From positions 62,001 through 126,000 of the forward strand of contig JAQBOM010000012.1 of the NCBI GenBank assembly GCA_028288025.1: a stretch of DNA of 64,000 nucleotides. The letters are read 5' to 3'. The number at the start of each line of letters is the position of its first letter. The stretch's first letter is position 1. The DNA comes from Mucilaginibacter sp. GTDB taxonomy: Bacteria; Bacteroidota; Bacteroidia; Sphingobacteriales; Sphingobacteriaceae. Of the stretch, positions 25,801-31,265 are shown in pieces. The position numbers and the translations under genes were made by a program. The notes beneath the pieces are model-generated. The model saw only the letters and a list, made by a program, of their open reading frames with translations. It ran no database searches and was not told where the DNA came from.

Positions 25801-26027
25801 TACTTGACTGCCGCGTTAAGTTTTTTCTTTATAATTTCAATTAAATTTGATTTGCCTGAACCCCAGCCACCGTCAATACCGATAACTTTAATAGCTAAAT
25901 TATTCTGAAGGATATCTGCTATTTTATCAGCGACCTTTTCCTGCGCTTTTCCTTCGAAAAGATCTACTCCAAACGGATCATTGCTAATAAATTTAGGGTA
26001 TGCTGTGTTGTCGTCTGGATATTCCAT
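22887..26027 (-). CDS. KAP-family P-loop NTPase with inserted membrane helices
   Basis: 1046 residues. The entry DPFGVDLFEGK (about 17-27) is typical of KAP NTPases. Walker A is GGWGSGKSN (53-61) and Walker B is LLLVFDNMDR (257-266). Two predicted membrane helices (about 143-165 and 175-196) lie between the Walker motifs, the defining KAP insertion. The 700-residue C-terminal region is helical and unrecognised. The KAP family includes F-plasmid PifA, which excludes phage T7, so an antiphage role is possible but inferred. The gene is clearly more AT-rich than its neighbours, stands alone, and is flanked by repeat-filled spacers, all consistent with horizontal gain. Confidence 0.85.
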   Translation of the reverse strand: MEYPDDNTAYPKFISNDPFGVDLFEGKAQEKVADKIADILQNNLAIKVIGIDGGWGSGKSNLIEIIKKKLNAAVKYKFYFFIYDAWGHQEDLQRRSLLEEMTFFLTKKDEDGISIIYDDNKWQKKLKELLAKSKETEKKTIPSLSLGIVCSVLALIITPLFNSISDLFERDWLKILITSIPLTSLIILFLYYYFYNTSKSNKLKQRVREAGAKLFYIYQQNQKQEITFEKISEDEPSVKKFRDWMKEISDDLKDKNLLLVFDNMDRLPNGKILELWSSIHTFFAENSYHNIKVIIPFDRQNIKSAFENSNDNNNDYTDDYINKTFNIVYRVSPPILSDWKKFFEIKWKEAFSEIDEEFVKVIQVFDHLSTSKTPREIVAFINEFVASAQVCTEVPYRYISLFIISKQIILINPENEIINPTYLKSLWFLYESDEELPKYIASLVYQIDPDRALEVIFTKNLTFALNNNEKNQIKNISESKFFIDILTKAIIEVENYENATLGLNEIYDKVPKKTWDDLYQKMDPKVNLIPDAKIQPYHIILLTSISNKRTFLKNTLARFRKSNQFISLDYYTSIKKIDAILKENNIQLKINEYLAEKLTTAEDFVSLIKATKDINTYEVRCNNVELNDFLDNINDADELNNSSYLSFIPEKYNLTRYITSLENKIKTNQSNRTLVAAFYTAYKNVSKTTLKVLIDDNVLYSHVTSTPEAKDKFYYDLINMRIARWNTFATPYVSYFDDILKNTDATLVSNLAEGIEYFVNYGDLLIKYLEFQKPALNEVIKSLTTKSTFTQKLSIVAVLKQIDPILEKTEINPKSLLNRLSAWDPKPITEKDIPDILKNIEFFKLCETISNALTIHCVNVANEYFDSLSDNEWLQEFQNPQSGLVVISLTTLKNLYSTKAVSAIKEVLLKIAKCDIAIPDKAVWDKIIEKTNKSSLKSAIKDVRDLFINTKEIDSNTFLFFGDWLFNYGEMESTTSALRRIFRKTVLEDESCVKIILKHEVAMSAIYENSEEKEDFDNEMRVLLDENKPFVIGLANLLNIHVALKE

Positions 26028-26648
26028 GGCTTACTTAATATTGGCAGGTCGGTTTGTAAAGTGACCGTGAAATTGCAGCAACTTGCAAGTGATTCTTGGC
26101 ATATTTATTACCGTTAAATATTGGAATACAAGATGCTATTAGATTAAGTACCTGTATAGCGGATATGAAAAATTGCATTCGATAGTTTTAGGATGTTTCT
26201 CAAAAGTATAAAAAAATGTGTTTAATCCCAATGTATTGGAATAGAGAGTGTGAGGGCTGCACCCGGCCCTAATCAAAGATAACCGGATGAAGCACATTTT
26301 TGCCTTGTAAAATGTAAATTATTCATAGCCTGTTTTTTACATCGTTTATTTGAAGTGTTTCAGGTTGTTTCATGGTGTTTCACCTGTTTCTCTGAAACAC
26401 CTTGCTGTTTATAGATTATGTCTATGAATTGGTATGCCCGTAGTTTGTGATCACGGTACCTCGCGCCAGGCAACGAGTGGTCAATAGCAGCAGGCAGTTG
26501 TGAGCGGCCAGTAGAAGGTGATCATGCAATTCATTCACCACTCCCTACTCACCATTCACCACCCCACTCACCATATAAAACAGTTTTCAATCTCCGGGGT
26601 TAAATATATATTCCCATCCTGCAACTTGCAACTCAAAATCCGCACCAA
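26028..26648. other. Intergenic stretch without a recognisable gene
   Basis: I see no coding frame here. A TTTCA-rich imperfect palindrome with arms GTGTTTCAG and CTGAAACAC lies at about 26355-26402. CACTCACCATTCACCAC-type words fill about 26528-26575. Confidence 0.5.
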
Positions 26649-26829
26649 ATGAAAAACCACACCACCATGCCCCAACGAGCCCGAAGAAGCCCCGGTAACG
26701 CACCCAAAACCCGAGATCAGCCAGCCGCACGACCCATCAGAGCCCAACATCCCGCCCGAAGCCCCGCCCCGCGACCCGCAGGAACTGCCCCCGCCGGCCA
26801 TTAAACCGCCGGTGGTGCCACCGCTATAA
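26649..26829 (+). pseudogene. Frameshifted small proline-rich protein gene
   Basis: From 26653 to the TAA at 26827-26829 one frame reads as a coherent Pro/Glu-rich peptide (NEPEEAPVTHPKPEISQP, then DPSEPNIPPEAPP, ending PPVVPPL). The only suitable ATG (26649) is one base out of that frame, and the frame itself meets TGA at 26650. Removing one A from the AAAAA run after the ATG would give an intact 59-residue protein starting MKTTPP. Short proteins of this pattern occur in Sphingobacteriaceae as far as I recall; their function is unknown. The cause is a real mutation, a homopolymer sequencing error or slippage. The long minus-strand frame here is its shadow. Confidence 0.5.
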
Positions 26830-26888
26830 GATTAAACGGAATGACACTCTTTATGTGGTTCAGGTATGTCAGCTTCTTAATGCCAAAC

Positions 26889-26932
26889 GTAAACGAGCGA
26901 CGAGGTTGCCGCGCTATCGCTCGCAATGACAA
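26889..26932 (+). repeat. Half copy of the CGCAATGACA element
   Basis: GAGGTTGCCGCGCTATCGCTCGCAATGACA resembles the right arm of the copy at 54049-54165. Confidence 0.5.
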
Positions 26933-26936
26933 AGTT

Positions 26937-27551
26937 TTATAAGATTAATCGCATCTGCACCTTATACCCTGCCCGAAAAGTCTCCACTACCGATTTCGGC
27001 GTAAGTACTGTAACAACATGCCCCGGCAGCGGGAGGCTTTTCTCATATCCAAAAGGTGTCCACCGGAAAATTTTACTGTTAGCCACCAAATGAGGTTCCC
27101 CGCCGATCTCAATAAATACACCGTCCGGCAGATCGCTCCCAATGGCTTCATAGGTTATTTTGCTACCATCTTTTGTTATACGTTCCGCATGTATGACTGC
27201 GTCGATCTTGGCGATGGCAACCTTGTGGTCAAAACCATATTGCGGGTTACCTTTTAGCCATGCTGTTTTAAAACGGCTGGCATCTTCGCGGCGGCATTCA
27301 AAGCAGGGGCGGTGCCCGGCGGCAAAGGCGGTAGCCTCGTCCAAAAAGAACAATTCCGTCCACAGGTTTGGCGACATCACTTCGCGGTGCCGGCCCTTGA
27401 ACTGCAGCAAGCAGATGATCCAGGCCTGGTGTTTAAACGGCCGCAGGATGGTTTTGCCGCGCCCGTGCAACTGCCCGCGGTTCCCCAGCCACGCTCCCCG
27501 CGCGCTGGTGGCGATGATATTGCCTTTGGGATCGACGCGGTTTTGAAGCAT
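26937..27551 (-). CDS. Conserved protein of unknown function with CxxC-type motif
   Basis: 204 residues. It starts MLQNRVDPKGNIIATSARG. A central segment reads SPNLWTELFFLDEATAFAAG, followed by HRPCFECRREDASRF (about residues 80-95). I recall this as a widespread uncharacterised family in which the ExTAxAxGHRPCxECRR block is the strongest signature. The Cys pair with neighbouring His/Arg could bind metal or be catalytic. There is no signal peptide or membrane helix. It is transcribed in the same direction as the AlkD-like gene upstream, with a word-repeat spacer between. No function is assigned. Confidence 0.75.
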   Translation of the reverse strand: MLQNRVDPKGNIIATSARGAWLGNRGQLHGRGKTILRPFKHQAWIICLLQFKGRHREVMSPNLWTELFFLDEATAFAAGHRPCFECRREDASRFKTAWLKGNPQYGFDHKVAIAKIDAVIHAERITKDGSKITYEAIGSDLPDGVFIEIGGEPHLVANSKIFRWTPFGYEKSLPLPGHVVTVLTPKSVVETFRAGYKVQMRLIL

Positions 27552-27573
27552 GTTAATTATAAAGTGTGAATTA

Positions 27574-27640
27574 AGAGCAAGATATTAGAATCAAGAATTA
27601 AGAACCAAGAACCAAGATAAAAAGAATCAAGAACCAGGAC
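27574..27640. repeat. AAGAACCAAGA word repeat
   Basis: Words AGAATCAAGAATT, AAGAACCAAGAACC and AGAATCAAGAACCAGG occur here, the same word family as at 15875-16066. Confidence 0.6.
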
Positions 27641-27687
27641 AAAAAGAGAAATCAGGTCATTTTGAGGGCCATTATTGGTAGAGAAAA

Positions 27688-28374
27688 TTATTTTATCTTC
27701 CTGAATGCCTTGAGCTCGCTAATTGTTACCGCGTCCATTTTTTCTATCGCGATGGTGAAGGCTATGCTGCTTACCGACCGGATATGTTGTTTAAGCCAGG
27801 GCAGCGTTTCATTTGGGTACACGGTATGCAGCTCGCGCAAGGCCCAGCCAACACCTTTTTGTACATAATATTCCTTGTCGGTCAATAAAGGCGTAATCAG
27901 CTGCTCTATTTCACTAAAGGTGGGGTATTGCTTTTTTGTACGGCTGTAGTATAACAGCGAAACCACGGATTGTCTCCGCTTCCACAGATCGTTGTCAGTA
28001 TTCCATTTTTTAAGTTGCTCATACACTTCTTTTGGTGCTATGGCCAGTATTTTGGTGTATATTTTTGCCAGCGCGTCGCAAAGCCCCCAGTCGTCCACTT
28101 GGTCCTGCCAATGGACAATAACCGGCCACATTTCCCGCAGCTCCGCTTCCTTTTTGATGTGCCGTTCCAGGAAAAAGTAAGCATGCAGCCGGAGCCAGAA
28201 GCTATCTTCTGTGCGCCATAGCTCATCCCATATAGCTAACTGTACGGCAAAAGGCAGGCCCGAAAAAGAATAGGCACGTTTGGACTCCAGCCGGTGCGTG
28301 GGCACATTCCCCCACACAGCGCCGATATGCGCCCGCACTTCCTGCACCTGGACCTGGTAATTCGTTTTTTTCAT
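27688..28374 (-). CDS. AlkD-like DNA alkylation repair HEAT-repeat protein
   Basis: 228 residues from the ATG at 28374 (MKKTNYQVQVQEV). An upstream alternative at 28407 adds 11 untypical residues. The sequence is a chain of amphipathic helices with AlkC/AlkD-family marks: RAYSFSGLPFAVQLAIWDEL, the DDWGLCDALAK segment (the Trp-Asp region near the lesion site) and GVGWALRELHTVYP. AlkD enzymes excise N3/N7-alkylated purines without base flipping. The neighbour upstream on the same strand looks like the stump of an alkB gene, so this was probably once an alkylation-repair pair. Confidence 0.82.
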   Translation of the reverse strand: MKKTNYQVQVQEVRAHIGAVWGNVPTHRLESKRAYSFSGLPFAVQLAIWDELWRTEDSFWLRLHAYFFLERHIKKEAELREMWPVIVHWQDQVDDWGLCDALAKIYTKILAIAPKEVYEQLKKWNTDNDLWKRRQSVVSLLYYSRTKKQYPTFSEIEQLITPLLTDKEYYVQKGVGWALRELHTVYPNETLPWLKQHIRSVSSIAFTIAIEKMDAVTISELKAFRKIK

Positions 28375-28394
28375 CGCAATGGAAGTTCTGACAA

Positions 28395-28484
28395 CTAATA
28401 TAGGCAACTATCAAATAACTTGTAAACCAATAGTTCTTCCGGCAATGCCCTGCTTTGCCCAGCGAAAAAACTCAATTGTTCCAT
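28395..28484 (-). pseudogene. Candidate N-terminal remnant of an alkB-type dioxygenase gene
   Basis: A 29-codon frame (ATG 28484, TAG 28395) begins MEQLSFFAGQSRALPEELLV. This closely fits the N-terminus of AlkB 2-oxoglutarate/Fe(II) dioxygenases (xxLSLFxxx...LPxxLLxYxxxF). The match stops after about 23 residues and nothing of the catalytic HxD...H core follows. It lies 18 nt after the upstream gene and 20 nt before the AlkD-like start, so most of alkB seems to have been deleted. The attribution rests on pattern recognition of a short peptide. Confidence 0.45.
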
Positions 28485-28501
28485 ATCACTTTCCTTTTTC
28501 C

Positions 28502-28777
28502 CTATAATACATCCGTGTAATTGATAATAAACCTGGCTACCTGTTCCTGCTCGGCAATGGAAAGCACCTCGCCGTCATATATCCAGTAACCATCCGCGTC
28601 GAAAAGCACCCGGCCCAGGTCGTCCGGGTTTTGGTCGAAGGCAGTGTAGAGCTGGTAACAAAGCACCGCGCCGCTATTTTTAACATCGGGCACCACGCGT
28701 ACGACCTCGTCGGGCCCGTGTTTGCGTTTTACCCAGGCTTTGGCCTCGTGTGTCAAAGCGGTTTTATGCATTATCAT
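28502..28777 (-). CDS. Hypothetical protein, 91 residues
   Basis: A compact acidic/aromatic protein (KHGPDEVVRVVPDVKNSG, then GYWIYDGEVLSIAEQEQV). It has no signal peptide, membrane helix or known motif. Codon usage and a convincing alternation of hydrophobic and charged residues support a real gene. Two starts are possible, ATG 28777 and ATG 28771. It heads a minus-strand series with the alkB stump and the AlkD-like gene, so a link to alkylation repair is conceivable but unsupported by the sequence itself. Confidence 0.6.
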   Translation of the reverse strand: MIMHKTALTHEAKAWVKRKHGPDEVVRVVPDVKNSGAVLCYQLYTAFDQNPDDLGRVLFDADGYWIYDGEVLSIAEQEQVARFIINYTDVL

Positions 28778-28850
28778 ACAACAAAGGTGAAATAATTTGC
28801 GATAAAAATACTAAAAATATTAGTAAAATAAAATCTCCCTATTCTCCGCG

Positions 28851-29036
28851 CGTCATTGCGAGGAACGAAGCAATCTCTGAACTGCGCAGGTCGGGGAGAA
28901 AGATGTTGGTGGGGAGAGAAAGCCACTTTTCACAGGGGGGTTCGTTGAGCCAGGCGGTAAGCTGCATTTCGTTCCACAAAGGCTTAAGGTTCATCGATTA
29001 GCATGTGTAGAGATTGCTTCGTTCCTCGCAATGACG
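28851..29036. repeat. MITE-like palindromic element with perfect 28-bp arms (CGTCATTGCGAGG)
   Basis: The left arm (28851-28878) and right arm (29009-29036) are exact reverse complements, beginning CGTCATTGCGAGGAACGAAG. The 130-bp interior carries no gene. A second element with the same ends lies at 59587-59737 in the opposite orientation. Confidence 0.85.
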
Positions 29037-29058
29037 AAAAAAAATAAAATAAATTTGC

Positions 29059-29074
29059 GCAACTGAATAGTTGC
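29059..29074. promoter_or_regulatory. Candidate ArsR operator 1 (GCAACT-GAAT-AGTTGC)
   Basis: A perfect 6-bp dyad with a 4-nt spacer lies 32 nt before the ArsR gene. It shares GCAACTGAAT with the second site 26 bp downstream. Confidence 0.55.
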
Positions 29075-29084
29075 ATATATATTT

Positions 29085-29100
29085 GCAACTGAATGATTGC
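29085..29100. promoter_or_regulatory. Candidate ArsR operator 2 (GCAACTGAATGATTGC)
   Basis: A near-dyad copy of operator 1, 26 bp centre to centre and 5 nt before the ATG at 29106. Confidence 0.5.
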
Positions 29101-29105
29101 AAATT

Positions 29106-29429
29106 ATGATCAGACGAGATGTATTCCAGGCTATTGCCGACCCCACGCGCCGGGCCATCCTGGCGTTGCTGGCCCTGCACGCCATGACACCCAATGCCCT
29201 TGCCGAACACTTCGACAGCAGCAGGCAGGCCATATCAAAACACATTAAAATACTCACCGAGTGCCAGCTGCTTAACCAAAAGCAAACCGGCCGGGAGATA
29301 CATTACCATTTTAACCCGCAGAAAATGAAAGAAGTAGACGTATGGATGGAGCAGTTTCGCGTATTGTGGGAAAAACGCTTCAATAAACTGGACGAAATAT
29401 TAAAAAACCAACAAAATAAACAGTCATGA
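29106..29429 (+). CDS. ArsR-family winged-helix regulator
   Basis: 107 residues from the ATG at 29106 ([19 protein letters not shown]). An upstream TTG would place the start inside operator 2. The winged-helix core has the recognition helix in [13 protein letters not shown]. There are no metal-binding Cys/His clusters, so it belongs to the SdpR-like branch that pairs with SRPBCC proteins. Its stop overlaps the next start by 4 nt (ATGA), so the two form a bicistronic unit. Two similar dyads just upstream suggest autorepression. The inducer is unknown. Confidence 0.9.
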   Translation: MIRRDVFQAIADPTRRAILALLALHAMTPNALAEHFDSSRQAISKHIKILTECQLLNQKQTGREIHYHFNPQKMKEVDVWMEQFRVLWEKRFNKLDEILKNQQNKQS

Positions 29430-29923
29430 TAACAAAAGAAACCGTCTTTAATAAAGACCTACAAAACAAAAAACTAACTATCGTGCGCGCGTTTGACGCG
29501 CCGCTGCCACTGGTTTGGAACGCCTGGACCAACCCCGCGATACTCGACCAGTGGTGGGCGCCCCAACCCTGGCGGGCCGAAACAAAAACCATGGATTTTA
29601 GGGAAGGCGGTTTCCGGCTGTACAATATGAAAGGGCCGGCCGGGGATGTCTCGTGGTGTAAAGAAGGGTATAAAACCATCGAGCCGCAAAAACTTATCGT
29701 TAATGATGCGATATTTTGTGACGAAAATGGCGTGTATGACCCAGCTTTCCCGGTGATGTACTGGAATAAGCAATTCAGCCAAACGGGCGACGAAACGACC
29801 GTTAACGTTGAGATCACTTTCGACAGCGAATCGGATATGGAAACGCTCATCAAAATGGGCTTCCGCGAAGGCTTTACAATGGGTCTGGATAACCTGGAGC
29901 GGTATTTAAGCACGCAGAGATAG
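29426..29923 (+). CDS. SRPBCC (AHSA1-like START fold) domain protein
   Basis: 165 residues. The START/AHSA1 fold is indicated by [18 protein letters not shown], then DQWWAPQPW near the N-terminus and GLDNLERYL at the end. These proteins form a hydrophobic cavity and may bind small lipophilic ligands. In ArsR/SRPBCC pairs they are thought to sense or sequester the signal for the co-encoded repressor, which is family-level inference. The gene overlaps the arsR-like gene by 4 nt and is translationally coupled. The frame is intact and of normal length. Confidence 0.88.
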   Translation: MITKETVFNKDLQNKKLTIVRAFDAPLPLVWNAWTNPAILDQWWAPQPWRAETKTMDFREGGFRLYNMKGPAGDVSWCKEGYKTIEPQKLIVNDAIFCDENGVYDPAFPVMYWNKQFSQTGDETTVNVEITFDSESDMETLIKMGFREGFTMGLDNLERYLSTQR

Positions 29924-29989
29924 AGAATAGTTGTTTAAAAAACGAGGTATCTGTATTACCCGCTTAAATACTATTTGTATTATTAATTG

Positions 29990-30085
29990 AGGTGAAGCTA
30001 CTGTAGTTTTTGTAGTAGGTGTAGCACTGTAGCAGCGCTACACCTGTATCACCTGTATCTCCGTATCAGTGATACACTGATACAG
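29990..30085. repeat. GTAGC/TGTATCA word repeats with dyads
   Basis: AGGTGTAGC (30017-30025) and GCTACACCT (30037-30045) form a 9-bp hairpin. TGTATCACCTGTATC and GTATCAGTGATACACTGATAC follow. No gene is seen between 29924 and 30186. Confidence 0.6.
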
Positions 30086-30108
30086 CATTATGCTTTAGTC
30101 AGAGATTT

Positions 30109-30197
30109 GGGCGTTTCCATGCGGGCCGGGCTGTACGCTCATACGCCTTCAGGCATTACGCGCCGGGCCGGTATCCGCTGCCATCCCTAACGCAAAA
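30109..30197 (+). repeat. Structured dispersed repeat, copy 2 (GGGCGTT...TAACGCAAA)
   Basis: It shares GGCTGTACGCT, GGCCGGTATCCGCT, CCATCC and TAACGCAAA with 22612-22700. Its right end overlaps the last codons and stop (TAG) of the PfkB gene on the minus strand. Confidence 0.8.
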
Positions 30198-31050
30198 CCG
30201 CCATTACATCATGCTCTGTCCCCGTAAACGGCCCCGGCGATTCCATTTTCAGGCTGGCCATGGCGGCGGCAAATTCGCCGGCTTGCTGTATGCTGGCACC
30301 TTTTGTACGGCGGTAAAGATACCCGGCCATATAGGTGTCCCCACATCCGGTTGCATCCACGATGATTTTCGGCCGGTAAGCGGGAATGATGTAAAACACG
30401 CCGTCGCTGTAAATAAATGATCCCTGGCTGCCGTTTGTTATCACTATTTCCTGTACGCCCCAATCTGCCAGCTGCTTTGCGCCTTCGCGTGGGTTTGCGC
30501 GGCCTGTTAGCGCCTGTAGTTCGGCCTCGTCGGCTTTAACAATGTTTACGTATTGCAGTGCTTCCTTTTTTTCCGGCCAGTCGGTAGGATACACCTTATG
30601 GTTTACTACTTTTCGTAAGTATCCCTGCACATCCAGGCTCACCCGGCCCTTTGCGGCCAGGAATTTTATCACATCAACGGGAATATCGTCCGCCAGCAGC
30701 GGCCCCAGGTGAAATACCCGTGTATTGATATTCTGCAACTCCTTAACGGTAAAAGGATCCGCCGTTTGCAAAACATTTTGCGTGCGATCATCCTGGTTTT
30801 CGGCATAGATGTTCTCGAAATAAACAGTGTGCGTGCTTTCAGCAGCCTCTACCTTAATGCCTTGTGCGTGCAAAGCATCGACATAACCCATTTCGGCATT
30901 AGCTAATTTGGTAACTAATATATACCTGGTATCTAATTTACCAATCGCGTTCGAAAAGTAATAAGCTGTTCCGCCCGGCATGTGCAGTGTGGCGGTAGTG
31001 GTCACCACTTTGTCGGATGTGATGTGGCCGATGCAGCAGATATCATACAT
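30187..31050 (-). CDS. PfkB-family carbohydrate kinase
   Basis: 287 residues. A ribokinase-like fold is shown by the N-terminal MYDICCIGHITSDKV, the glycine pair MPGGTAYYFSNAIG (sugar-binding region) and the ATP/anion-hole motif DATGCGDTYMAGYLY with catalytic Asp238. Proteins of this family phosphorylate a sugar or nucleoside hydroxyl. The substrate cannot be read from the sequence. The last three codons and the stop lie in a dispersed repeat, so the natural C-terminus may have been altered. It is divergent from the ATP-grasp cassette. Confidence 0.85.
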   Translation of the reverse strand: MYDICCIGHITSDKVVTTTATLHMPGGTAYYFSNAIGKLDTRYILVTKLANAEMGYVDALHAQGIKVEAAESTHTVYFENIYAENQDDRTQNVLQTADPFTVKELQNINTRVFHLGPLLADDIPVDVIKFLAAKGRVSLDVQGYLRKVVNHKVYPTDWPEKKEALQYVNIVKADEAELQALTGRANPREGAKQLADWGVQEIVITNGSQGSFIYSDGVFYIIPAYRPKIIVDATGCGDTYMAGYLYRRTKGASIQQAGEFAAAMASLKMESPGPFTGTEHDVMAVLR

Positions 31051-31246
31051 GCAGGTAAGATAACGATTTATTCTTTTTTGTCATGCTACCGATAGTGAAA
31101 GCATCTTTCACCTCCTGTTAATTATAATATTCACCACCAAAAACCGAAAACATTAAAAAATCAACAAAATAATTCCCCAATCATTCGTTTTTATTCAAAA
31201 ACAGTTCATAAATTACGGTGTTTAGAGTAACTGGTTACTGTACCGC

Positions 31247-31254
31247 TAATTTTG
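31247..31254 (+). promoter_or_regulatory. Candidate -7 box (TAATTTTG) of the ATP-grasp cassette
   Basis: An exact TAnnTTTG match lies 11 nt before the ATG at 31266. It supports that start over the GTG at 31218. Confidence 0.45.
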
Positions 31255-31265
31255 GGTGTTTTTTT

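Noticed and set aside
26568..26801. Minus-strand Gly/Ser-rich frame of 77 codons
   Set aside because: It is the antisense of the proline-rich frame. Gly/Ser richness is the expected complement of Pro codons.
22302..29036. A complete multi-gene defence island around the KAP NTPase
   Set aside because: No restriction, CRISPR, Abi, helicase-nuclease or integrase genes accompany it. The neighbours are an OYE, repair and regulatory genes.
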